Positions 6,671-12,493 of a stretch of 20,555 nucleotides of DNA are shown one piece after another. The position numbers were made by a program, and so were the translations under genes. How positions within the stretch are numbered: position 1 is the first letter of the stretch; each line of letters begins with the position of its first letter. The notes under the pieces were generated by a model that had not been told where the DNA came from, did no database searches, and worked only from the letters and a program-made list of their open reading frames with translations. Origin of the DNA: a virus; the IMG/VR virus record IMGVR_UViG_3300011116_000607, positions 1 to 20,555 of that record; one strand, 5' to 3'.

Positions 6671-6848
6671 TAAAGGTTGGAAGCCGAACCTCCTTTGCCT
6701 CCATCGGTTGCCGCCATTTCACAAAGCGGTAATACGGGCCCAGCTTGTCATATGCAATTTGCTTGGCGTCTGTCGGGCCGTAGGCGTCTACCCAGTTGTA
6801 GACATTGAGCTGTGGAATTTCAAAGTAAAAACGGCGAAGTTGCATCAT
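6657..6848 (-). CDS. Small protein of unknown function
   Basis: 63 residues, starting MMQLRRFYFEIPQLN; the second Met is also possible. It is aromatic-rich and probably beta-structured (VYNWVDAYGP, YYRFVKWRQP). The start overlaps the stop of the preceding gene as ATGA (6845-6848), a firm sign of coupled translation. No family is recognised. Confidence 0.55.
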   Translation of the reverse strand: MMQLRRFYFEIPQLNVYNWVDAYGPTDAKQIAYDKLGPYYRFVKWRQPMEAKEVRLPTFNGAN

Positions 6849-7144
6849 CGGTTTTCAATGGGTCGTTTGGAAAGGTAAAGCTGAGAAACCTTGTAAGTGG
6901 CACCGGTATCAAAACGTTGCACGAGGTAAGTCGGCCAAGTGCAGCCTTCAACCTTGTCAATGATGGTGACTTCATGTTGAGGCCAACCACGGACATAGCA
7001 GGGCATTCCGGGATTGAATCTCCAAAGTGTGCGCTCAACTCGGACGCCCCGACCATTGGGCGACATTTTGTAGGTCTTTTGGCCAGTGGGAATGGTTGAA
7101 ACCACAATGCCAGAGCACTGGGCGGTAAGGACGACGAGGCTCAT
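6845..7144 (-). CDS. Small protein of unknown function
   Basis: 99 residues, bounded by ATGA overlaps on both sides (7141-7144 and 6845-6848). The part from about residue 27 (MSPNGRGVRVERTLWRFNPG...) looks like a compact beta domain with VTIIDKVEG and TYLVQRFDTGATYKVSQLYL, reminiscent of small SH3-like or Tudor-like barrels. That resemblance is weak. Competing frames on both strands are less protein-like and lack the overlap signals. Confidence 0.6.
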   Translation of the reverse strand: MSLVVLTAQCSGIVVSTIPTGQKTYKMSPNGRGVRVERTLWRFNPGMPCYVRGWPQHEVTIIDKVEGCTWPTYLVQRFDTGATYKVSQLYLSKRPIENR

Positions 7145-7275
7145 TTCCGAATGATGTGGTGTTGTTGCGTGCCGCTGTGATGAGCGGTGCTGAGGGTGAG
7201 GCCATCGTGAATGATGGCGGCGAAAATCAGAACCGGAATGGCGAAGGTAACGGCTCCGAGAGTGCGGTCTTTCAT
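7141..7275 (-). CDS. Small single-pass membrane protein
   Basis: 44 residues from the ATG at 7275 (MKDRTLGAVTFAIPVLIFAA...); the longest frame reaches 7338. Residues 6-25 (LGAVTFAIPVLIFAAIIHDG) are one transmembrane segment, followed by a His-rich tail (AHHSGTQQHHIIRK). Its stop overlaps the next start by ATGA. It is the first gene of the minus-strand microprotein run. A host-membrane-directed early function is possible but only inferred. Confidence 0.55.
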   Translation of the reverse strand: MKDRTLGAVTFAIPVLIFAAIIHDGLTLSTAHHSGTQQHHIIRK

Positions 7276-7403
7276 GGTGTTGTGTGGTTGTCGGTTACCC
7301 AGATCGCTCCGGGTAGGCCAATGGTAACGAGGCTGCAAGCGAAAACAAGCTTAAAAAACGGCTTGTCGCAATTCTTGATGCCATCGCAGGCGGTAGCGTT
7401 GAT

Positions 7404-7649
7404 GTGCTATGCGCCAACCCAATGGACCATGACGCCTGGGAGTGGATGCAGTTAAAACCCGATCCCACCTCCGCCTTCAACATCGAGAAAGAAGCCCGAC
7501 GCCTGGAACAAACTCCAAACGCCGGGCCAATCGCCGCTCAACTTTTTAGGGCATGGAACATGCAGCAAACGCTGCTGCAGCAGGCCACCAACAGAATTGC
7601 AGCGTTAGAGCTGCAGGTGATGGAACACGAGCGTCAGGCGGGCACCTGA
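7404..7649 (+). CDS. Small coiled-coil protein; true start uncertain
   Basis: 81 residues from GTG 7404, but the same frame is open from 7317 and reads like protein before the GTG (KLKKRLVAILDAIAGGSVD), with no ATG, GTG or TTG. The real N-terminus is therefore unclear: a rare start codon, a frameshift from the ATG at 7321, or an indel. The visible part contains EKEARRLEQTP, FRAWNMQQTLLQQATNRIAA and LELQVMEHERQ, a likely C-terminal coiled coil. It is the only plus-strand gene between 5.0 and 14.4 kb. Its end overlaps the convergent HTH gene by 16 bases. Function unknown. Confidence 0.6.
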   Translation: MLCANPMDHDAWEWMQLKPDPTSAFNIEKEARRLEQTPNAGPIAAQLFRAWNMQQTLLQQATNRIAALELQVMEHERQAGT

Positions 7650-7966
7650 ATGTCTTTCCACGTCTTCCCGTATTTGATCAGGTTAACGGTGGTGACATGT
7701 ACGCCGTAATCTTTGGCGATGCGAGCGGCTGATTCATTGCCAGCGGCAAGACGCTTTTTGATTTCAGCCACTTGGCCGGCGTTGAGCATCACGCGACGTG
7801 CGCGACCCTTGCGTTTTTTGACCACCGGTTGAGGCGTTGCCGCTTCGGTCACGGTCTTGGGCTGCGCTGGGGTGGCCTTGATGACCTGGGCGCTGTCGAT
7901 GATGCGCTGAATCTGGCCGATGCGATTGGTCAGTTCAACGAGTTGGGAATCAGTAAGGATGATCAT
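7634..7966 (-). CDS. Helix-turn-helix DNA-binding protein
   Basis: 110 residues. Residues 1-28 form a charged helix (DSQLVELTNRIGQIQRIIDS); 30-60 are a Pro/Lys/Arg-rich linker with KKRKGRARR. Residues about 60-106 are a helix-turn-helix: LNAGQVAEIKKRLAAGNESA, RIAKDYGVHVTTVNLIKYGK, TWKDI. The TWKDI-type ending after the recognition helix is typical of HTH modules beside HNH nucleases and resembles the HTH at 6335-6670. Probably a regulator of early genes; the target is not visible. Confidence 0.7.
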   Translation of the reverse strand: MIILTDSQLVELTNRIGQIQRIIDSAQVIKATPAQPKTVTEAATPQPVVKKRKGRARRVMLNAGQVAEIKKRLAAGNESAARIAKDYGVHVTTVNLIKYGKTWKDIQVPA

Positions 7967-7974
7967 GAAACGAA

Positions 7975-8256
7975 TCAGAAAAGGTCAGTTTCGGCTTTGG
8001 GGCGTTGCTCGCTGATGGCCAACTTGAGATACTCACGACCAGAAGATTCAGCAGTGCGAGGCATCAGGTTGGCGCGAAGCTTTACGCAGGCTTCACCGCG
8101 TTGGTTTTGCACGGGGTCTTGCTTGAGCGCCCAGTTGTAGAGCTTCTCAAGTTCTTCCACCGGAATTTCGGCGGCAGCCCAGTAGTGCCCGTCTTTCTTT
8201 TGATCGGGCATACAGTTAAACCAAAGGGTAAACTCGTTCTTGGGATAATCAACCAT
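7975..8256 (-). CDS. Small protein of unknown function in recombination operon
   Basis: 93 residues from ATG 8256, which overlaps the upstream stop by 8 bases; a TTG at 8265 is also possible. The sequence alternates beta-like (NEFTLWFNCMP, ACVKLRANLMP, EYLKLAISEQ) and helical (PVEELEKLYNWALKQ) parts. A small ssDNA-binding OB-like fold is possible given the annealing protein upstream, but no clear motif supports it. Treated as unknown. Confidence 0.6.
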   Translation of the reverse strand: MVDYPKNEFTLWFNCMPDQKKDGHYWAAAEIPVEELEKLYNWALKQDPVQNQRGEACVKLRANLMPRTAESSGREYLKLAISEQRPKAETDLF

Positions 8257-8431
8257 GGGTGGCAAAGAAAGTGGTGATGATGTGGCGAAGAGCTTGATTG
8301 ATGTTCTGGCCTGATTTGGCGCAGTACGACCGAAGCTGTTGATGCAGATCAGCCGTAAGTTTTGCAGCTACAACGAACTGGTTTTTCCTACGGTTGATTT
8401 CAGCGGGTGATTTGGGCTTTCGCGCCCTCAT
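8249..8431 (-). CDS. Ribbon-helix-helix-like DNA-binding protein
   Basis: 60 residues. After a basic start (MRARKPKSPAEINRRKNQ) comes FVVAAKLTADLHQQLRSYCA, KSGQNINQALRHIITTFF: a beta strand, a helix, a turn and a second helix in the order of Arc/CopG ribbon-helix-helix repressors. The length fits. It is coupled by short overlaps to the annealing protein and to the next gene. It is a candidate to bind the palindromes in this window, which is speculation. Confidence 0.6.
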   Translation of the reverse strand: MRARKPKSPAEINRRKNQFVVAAKLTADLHQQLRSYCAKSGQNINQALRHIITTFFATHG

Positions 8432-9195
8432 GGGTTCTCAGCGATGTACTTGTCGATGAACTCCTTGTGTTCAGGGAACTGAATACGGTCAGCGATACGC
8501 GGGGCAATGATTTTGAAATGCTTTTTGAAAGCGGTGATCAATTCATCGCGTTTTTCGTATGCCTTGACCGCTGCCTTGACCTCATCCAGTTGGTCATCGG
8601 TCAGGAAAACGACCTTTGACTCTTTGGGTGCTGAGGTTTTGGCGGGTTTGGGCTTGGCTTCCGCCTGAACTTCCCGCAGTTGGGACACTGGCGCTTTGGG
8701 TTCCTCCTGTTGAATAGGCGGCTTGCCAGTTTCGCGGTACGGGTTCTCTAGCGGCTCCCGCGCCCAGAGTTGCCAGCCAAGGCCAAACTGAGCAGCAGCA
8801 GCAGTGCAGAGGCAGCGGCGATGCGCGTCTGTGAGATCACGGGCTGTGACCTTTTCAAACGGAATCGCGTTATTGCGGTTGTCCATAACCGCCTGAGGGA
8901 AATAGGGCGTGTCGCTGCCGTTGACGTGTTCAAAGCACCCGACCACATAAGCGGTTCCGTCGGGAGCCTTCCAAACGTGGCCTGTGTCTGGACTAATTTT
9001 GAGCGCAAATTGCCAGCCAGGCGCATGATCATGGAGGAGGTGAGATACACGGCACCAGTTGACGTAATCAGCGGCGTAAGAGCCAGCGCCCTTGGTTGAT
9101 ACGTCGGCCTGAGTGATCACACCCCCGAGGTTGGGGTAATCGGTCATGAAAGAGCGTGCGTGGGTAATCGGTTGAGGACGGGGCTTCGGACCCAT
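8428..9195 (-). CDS. Single-strand annealing protein, DUF1071/Rad52-like
   Basis: 255 residues from ATG 9195; ATG 9147 (MTDYPNLGG...) gives 239. It probably anneals complementary single strands in phage recombination. Conserved phrases of the DUF1071 family: SYAADYVNWCRVSHLLHD (39-56), GTAYVVGCFEH (80-90), QAVMDNRNNAI (101-111), TDAHRRCL (122-129), FGLGWQLWAREPLENPY (137-153). After a Pro/Glu/Lys-rich linker (about 155-190) comes a helical tail (LTDDQLDEVKAAVKAYEKRD) that may bind a partner such as SSB. The promoter just upstream puts transcription start at about the first ATG, so a leaderless start or the second Met are both possible. RusA and an exonuclease are in nearby minus-strand operons. 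Confidence 0.78.
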   Translation of the reverse strand: MGPKPRPQPITHARSFMTDYPNLGGVITQADVSTKGAGSYAADYVNWCRVSHLLHDHAPGWQFALKISPDTGHVWKAPDGTAYVVGCFEHVNGSDTPYFPQAVMDNRNNAIPFEKVTARDLTDAHRRCLCTAAAAQFGLGWQLWAREPLENPYRETGKPPIQQEEPKAPVSQLREVQAEAKPKPAKTSAPKESKVVFLTDDQLDEVKAAVKAYEKRDELITAFKKHFKIIAPRIADRIQFPEHKEFIDKYIAENP

Positions 9196-9228
9196 AGGGA
9201 GTATACCCCTAAATTCAAGGGACTGCAA
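9196..9228 (-). promoter_or_regulatory. Sigma70-type promoter with near-palindromic site (copy 1)
   Basis: On the minus strand TTGCAG (9223-9228), 17 bases, then TATACT (9200-9205). The -10 lies inside GGGGTATACTCCC, a near-palindrome. The 20-bp plus-strand form, AGGGAGTATACCCCTAAATT (9196-9215), matches the copy at 11032-11051 at 19 of 20 positions. It overlaps the 3' end of the gene at 9215 and should drive the annealing-protein operon. The palindrome over the -10 suggests repressor or activator control. Confidence 0.72.
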
Positions 9229-9958
9229 CCCAGTGGAATCCAGCGGCCTTAATGCCAAATTTCACGGCCTTGAAAATCCCAGACCGTGTGACATACACGC
9301 TTTTGCCGGCCTCACCCATGCTGTTGAACACCTTGCCCGTTTCTACGCACTTGACCCGTTGAGCGCCCTTGCCGCAACCGTACCAACGGTCGGGATATTG
9401 GCTCAAAATCTTGTCTACCCATTTCTCGTCTTCCAGCAGACAGAACAGACCAAAGCGATTTGTGCCGCCCAATACCTCTGGCCGCTTCCTTGCAAAACGC
9501 CGAAATGACCGCCGGCAAACGTAATGCCGTGAGCCTAGCTTGTTTGATTTGCGGTAGGTCTCAAGCCCAAGCTGGCGCCAGTTGTCCACCGCATCACGCG
9601 AGACGCCAAGCAAGTTGGCAATTTTTTGCATCGACAGGTATTCAATTTCAGGTTCCAAGCTGTAACCCAGCTCGTATGCTTTCAACCTGATTGCTGTATC
9701 AGATCGTTTTGGCAGGCCACGGGTGCTGGCCATGATCAAATACGTGTTGATGAATTGATTGGGCGGCATCGTTGAAATCAACTCGTGAATGATGCCAACC
9801 TCCTCATCACTCCATGTGGCACGGCGTTGAACGTGTAACCGGCGCTGGCAAGTATTGCCGCAGGTTTTGCGTGGGCTTTGTCTGCCCTGAGTCATGATCG
9901 GAATTTTGAATTTGGTGCCACAAACAATGCACTCGCGGAAATACTTGGATCCTTTCAC
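9215..9958 (-). CDS. Modular DNA-binding protein (zinc ribbon, HTH, NUMOD1-like), no nuclease core
   Basis: 247 residues. Residues 10-40 carry a Cys4 site (CIVCGTKF...KTCGNTCQRR) like that near phage HNH nucleases. Residues 46-105 (TWSDEEVGIIHELI...SDTAIRLKAYELGY) resemble a Myb/SANT-like helical domain. Residues 107-140 (LSMQKIANLLGVSRDAVDNW) are a MerR/XRE-like HTH. The end, CVETGKVFNSMGEAGKSVYV, TRSGIFKAV...AGFHW, is a NUMOD1-type DNA-binding repeat. There is no HNH or GIY-YIG motif, so it looks like homing-endonuclease DNA-binding modules without the nuclease, used as a regulator or left as a remnant. It overlaps the RusA gene by 4 bases. Confidence 0.65.
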   Translation of the reverse strand: MKGSKYFRECIVCGTKFKIPIMTQGRQSPRKTCGNTCQRRLHVQRRATWSDEEVGIIHELISTMPPNQFINTYLIMASTRGLPKRSDTAIRLKAYELGYSLEPEIEYLSMQKIANLLGVSRDAVDNWRQLGLETYRKSNKLGSRHYVCRRSFRRFARKRPEVLGGTNRFGLFCLLEDEKWVDKILSQYPDRWYGCGKGAQRVKCVETGKVFNSMGEAGKSVYVTRSGIFKAVKFGIKAAGFHWVAVP

Positions 9959-10365
9959 AGTGGGCTGATGTTGATGAGTGCTCCGGGGAGTTCGCCTTCG
10001 TTGGCGTATTGCTTACAGCAGATCAGATTGACAACCTGTGAGTCGTCTTTTATCAACACCATTGTCAACGCGTCAAGGGTGGAACGCACCAACTTGTCAA
10101 GGTCCGGTTTGGTTGACTTGTACAGCGGCGCAACGGGTTTGAGCTGACCTTTGCTGTTGTAGTGGGACTTCGGACGGGTGAACAAAAAAGTGATCTGGAT
10201 AAAGACCGGTCTATCGGTCATGGGCTTGTTCAGCTCCAACGCGGCCTGGCTGACGGCGTAGCGCCATGGCTTGACCTTCGTTGATGCCTCCACCATGCGG
10301 CCATTACCGACGTGGCGTTTACTGCCCTGCGGGGCTGGCTCAATTCCTAGGACGTTGAATTTCAT
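9955..10365 (-). CDS. rusA: RusA-family Holliday junction resolvase
   Basis: 136 residues from ATG 10365, which overlaps the upstream stop as ATGA; a TTG-led form reaches 10386. RusA cuts four-way DNA junctions with a dimer of small subunits. Conserved features: GIEPAPQGSKRH (7-18), the beta-strand FIQITFLFTRPK (55-66), KPDLDKLVRSTLDAL (86-100) with D88, D90 and D98, and LIKDDSQV (104-111) with D107/D108. These are the acidic metal-binding residues and the family length is right. It fits with the annealing protein and exonuclease as a recombination and branch-clearing set before packaging. Confidence 0.88.
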   Translation of the reverse strand: MKFNVLGIEPAPQGSKRHVGNGRMVEASTKVKPWRYAVSQAALELNKPMTDRPVFIQITFLFTRPKSHYNSKGQLKPVAPLYKSTKPDLDKLVRSTLDALTMVLIKDDSQVVNLICCKQYANEGELPGALINISPL

Positions 10366-10502
10366 TGGTATGAATTGCTGTAGCAACGCTCTAGGTAATT
10401 CACTGGCGAGCCGACATTGACCTTGACTACATCAGGTCGGGTTGACAGCAGCCAGAGCAAAAAGCGCGTGAACAGGCTCAGCTCATAGGGGTTGTGGGTC
10501 AT
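10362..10502 (-). CDS. 46-residue microprotein upstream of rusA
   Basis: ATG at 10502 to TGA 10362-10364. It starts MTHNPYELSLFTRFLLWLLS and ends NYLERCYSNSYQ. It fills what would otherwise be a 100-base gap between rusA and the gene at 10483. Its stop overlaps the rusA ATG as ATGA and its start lies 20 bases inside the previous gene, both in keeping with the spacing of this operon. Residues 9-19 are hydrophobic (LFTRFLLWLL) and may be an amphipathic helix. No family is recognised. Confidence 0.55.
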   Translation of the reverse strand: MTHNPYELSLFTRFLLWLLSTRPDVVKVNVGSPVNYLERCYSNSYQ

Positions 10503-10704
10503 CGGTTTCGTGGTTGAAGCATTTTTCAAGGTGGAGTTTTTCGGTCAGCCGTTGGTGGTACAGGCTGCGTTTGATTTGCCGGTTGCTCAAGGTCAACAGA
10601 TAAGTGGTGAGTTCGGCCACGGCGTCTCTGTATTGGTCGGGGTCCAGTAGGTCGTACTTGCCGAGGATGGCTTCAATACGATCGTCCACTGGAGTGCCGG
10701 CCAT
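10483..10704 (-). CDS. Small helical protein of unknown function
   Basis: 73 residues from ATG 10704 (MAGTPVDDRIEAILGKYDLL...), whose A follows directly from the upstream TGA (TGATG); a longer frame reaches 10737. Mostly helical (DPDQYRDAVAELTTYLLTLS, RQIKRSLYHQRLTEKLHLEK). No motif or family is recognised. Confidence 0.58.
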   Translation of the reverse strand: MAGTPVDDRIEAILGKYDLLDPDQYRDAVAELTTYLLTLSNRQIKRSLYHQRLTEKLHLEKCFNHETDDPQPL

Positions 10705-11012
10705 CAGAACTCTGCCTTTGGCAGCGAAATCCTCCAATATTCTGTTTCCTTCTTTGTGGCTACACCCTCAAACTGCTCTAGTTGCTGCAGCTCCTTGACG
10801 GCCTTGCTGTATTGCCAACTTGTGCGGGTGCAGCGTGTGATTTTGATGCCTTCGTGAGCAAGGTTGCCGTCTTCGTCCTTGATAGCGTCCAAATCGCCAG
10901 AGGCATAGAGCGCGGCCATGTCGTCCATGAGGGCGCGCAATTTTTCCTCTTGATAGGCAATTTCCAGCTTGACGCTGGCAATGTCAAACAGAACTCGTGC
11001 GTGGTCGGTCAT
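10704..11012 (-). CDS. Small coiled-coil protein of unknown function
   Basis: 102 residues. The N-terminal half is a long charged helix (ASVKLEIAYQEEKLRALMDD), the middle has EDGNLAHEGIKITRCTRTSW, and the end has AVKELQQLEQFEGVATKKE and WRISLPK. It resembles in layout small phage proteins whose N-terminal helix precedes a beta hairpin, but I cannot name the family. It is the first gene after promoter copy 2, with a leader of about 17 bases. Confidence 0.6.
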   Translation of the reverse strand: MTDHARVLFDIASVKLEIAYQEEKLRALMDDMAALYASGDLDAIKDEDGNLAHEGIKITRCTRTSWQYSKAVKELQQLEQFEGVATKKETEYWRISLPKAEF

Positions 11013-11031
11013 GCGTGGAGCATCGCTGCAC

Positions 11032-11065
11032 AGGGAGTATACCCCTAAGTTCTGGGCACCGTCAA
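11032..11065 (-). promoter_or_regulatory. Sigma70-type promoter with near-palindromic site (copy 2)
   Basis: On the minus strand TTGACG (11060-11065), 18 bases, then TATACT (11036-11041): five of six consensus positions in each box. The -10 lies in the same GGGGTATACTCCC near-palindrome as copy 1. The plus-strand form is AGGGAGTATACCCCTAAGTT (11032-11051). The TGA that ends the 30-residue gene at 11062 falls within the -35 box. It should drive the operon from 11012 downward, including rusA. Confidence 0.75.
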
Positions 11066-11154
11066 CCCCTTGTTCCGACCCAAGCCACCAGCACCATCAC
11101 GCCCAGCAACCCAACGCTGATCAGCACCATCACCGGCCACACCGGATCCGTCAC
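11062..11154 (-). CDS. 30-residue single-pass membrane microprotein
   Basis: Starts with GTG at 11154, which overlaps the methyltransferase TGA (GTGA), and ends with TGA at 11062-11064. After MTDPVWP the sequence VMVLISVGLLGVMVLVAWVG is a single transmembrane helix, then TRG. It is shorter than most gene finders report. The exact stop/start coupling and clean hydrophobic helix support it; a chance frame cannot be excluded. Function unknown. Confidence 0.45.
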   Translation of the reverse strand: MTDPVWPVMVLISVGLLGVMVLVAWVGTRG

Positions 11155-11894
11155 CTCAGCGCCTCCAGTTCCAGAACCCGCCGCAAAGGGATGGCGGCAA
11201 CCTGTGGTACTACCGAATTACCTAGGGCTCTAATGCGGTCCACCCGATTGGATAACCCATCATTTCCTCTATGAAGGACGGGTTTAGATATGTAGCCCCG
11301 CCATGCTGGGCTGAGCACTGCGTTACCAGGATTCCAGCGAGCCGGCTTTTCTTTGCCAGTTTTTCGTAATTCACCTTCTCCCCCGAATCCTTGTGGTCCC
11401 TCGCTGTTGGGGTAGGCAACAAGCCACCACCGGTCACGCTTATGGCAGGCTCCCAAATCCGAAGCGCGTATGCACGCCCATTCACAGTCGTACCCTGCTT
11501 CGGCCAATTCTCCGAGTACAACTCCGAGTCCATTAGCAACGATTGCTGCGACATTTTCCATGACGACGTATTTGGGTCGTACCAAGCGAATGACACGGAT
11601 GAGTTCATAAAAAAGTCCTGAGCGAGTTCCTTGTTTGATACCGGCTTGCTTACCGGCAAAGCTAATGTCTTGGCACGGAAAGCCGCCGCAAATAACATCA
11701 GCGCTAAACGGTGCGGGTGCGTAGTTTTGAATGTCTGAATGGATGGCCACGGCTGGCCAGTGTTGGTTCAAGATCCTTTGGCAATAAGGATCCCATTCAA
11801 CAAATTGAACCGTCTCAAATCCACCAACGATTTTTTCTGCGGCGTAAGAAAATCCACCGATACCGGAAAATGTATCTAAAAGTTTTAGTGTCAT
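11151..11894 (-). CDS. DNA (cytosine-5-)-methyltransferase
   Basis: 247 residues from ATG 11894, which shares a base with the upstream TAA (TAATG); a longer frame reaches 11927. It transfers a methyl group from SAM to C5 of cytosine. Motif I FSGIGG at 9-14, EWDP at 33-36, motif IV GGFPCQDIS with catalytic C74, motif VI ENV at 113-115, motif VIII-like CHKRDRWWLVA at 150-160, and motif X RIRALGNSVVPQVA at 220-233. The target-recognition region (about 165-215) is short, so the protein is small for this class, as in many phage enzymes. It is coupled to a PD-(D/E)XK-like gene. It may protect phage DNA from host restriction. Confidence 0.92.
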   Translation of the reverse strand: MTLKLLDTFSGIGGFSYAAEKIVGGFETVQFVEWDPYCQRILNQHWPAVAIHSDIQNYAPAPFSADVICGGFPCQDISFAGKQAGIKQGTRSGLFYELIRVIRLVRPKYVVMENVAAIVANGLGVVLGELAEAGYDCEWACIRASDLGACHKRDRWWLVAYPNSEGPQGFGGEGELRKTGKEKPARWNPGNAVLSPAWRGYISKPVLHRGNDGLSNRVDRIRALGNSVVPQVAAIPLRRVLELEALR

Positions 11895-12493
11895 TATCGG
11901 TTCATTGCATTTGATGCATACCGCCAAGGCATGTCCACGGTGCCCGCTTTTATTTGTTTGATATGAGGATTATTGCGTGGGACCAAATAAACAAGCTCTT
12001 TCCCGTTGTTTTTCTTTTCCTTAACTGAATACCCAAGGCCACCGTTTTCAATATCGCAAAGCCAAATTTGGGCTTCTTGAATATTGATGTAATAAAAGCT
12101 GTCGTTAAATCCCCAGCAATAAAACAAATTGGTGATCAACGGTTTTCCGTTTTCGGCTTGAAAGTGAATCCCGTAATGAACCAATGCGTCTAATTTTTCG
12201 CAGGGAATCCACCAACCACGCTTGTATTGGTAGTCGTCGTGATTTCCGCCGCGTTTCTTGAATTCAAACAACGCTGTGATTTCGCCATTTACAGACTTAG
12301 CAGCAAAATCAATTTTACAATGTGGATCATCGCTAAACACTTCAATTTTGGTCCTGAACTCTTGTGATAACAAATAAATTGCACGCTTTTCATTTTCTGC
12401 ATCAACCTCATTGCGAGTGGTTCGCTTGCCATTGACGAGCGGATGGTTGCGATTTTTGTAATCGCTCATTTGAGTTGGCACAAAAAACGGCAT
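11894..12493 (-). CDS. Putative PD-(D/E)XK nuclease-like protein coupled to methyltransferase
   Basis: 199 residues; its ATG overlaps the upstream TGA (TGATG) and its TAA overlaps the methyltransferase ATG. Residues 31-46 (DAENEKRAIYLLSQEF) form the acidic helix often found before the core, then D62 in CKIDFAAKSVNGEITALFEF and K79 in EFKKR: a D-(14)-ExK pattern of the PD-(D/E)XK fold. Residues 84-115 (DDYQYKRGWWIPCEKLDALV) may be a later conserved part. It could be a restriction-like endonuclease paired with the methylase, or a housekeeping phage nuclease. No known family is recognised. Its codon and A+T content is higher than that of its neighbours, hinting at separate acquisition. Confidence 0.6.
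   Translation of the reverse strand: MPFFVPTQMSDYKNRNHPLVNGKRTTRNEVDAENEKRAIYLLSQEFRTKIEVFSDDPHCKIDFAAKSVNGEITALFEFKKRGGNHDDYQYKRGWWIPCEKLDALVHYGIHFQAENGKPLITNLFYCWGFNDSFYYINIQEAQIWLCDIENGGLGYSVKEKKNNGKELVYLVPRNNPHIKQIKAGTVDMPWRYASNAMNR

Noticed and set aside
6812-7107. Overlapping plus- and minus-strand frames of 95 residues each at 6812-7099 and 6820-7107
   Set aside because: The 99-residue minus frame at 6845-7144 has ATGA overlaps at both ends; these two do not and read as shadows.
7975-8256. Assignment of the 93-residue protein as single-strand binding protein
   Set aside because: Only the position next to the annealing protein and alternating strands suggest it; no OB-fold signature or acidic SSB tail is visible.
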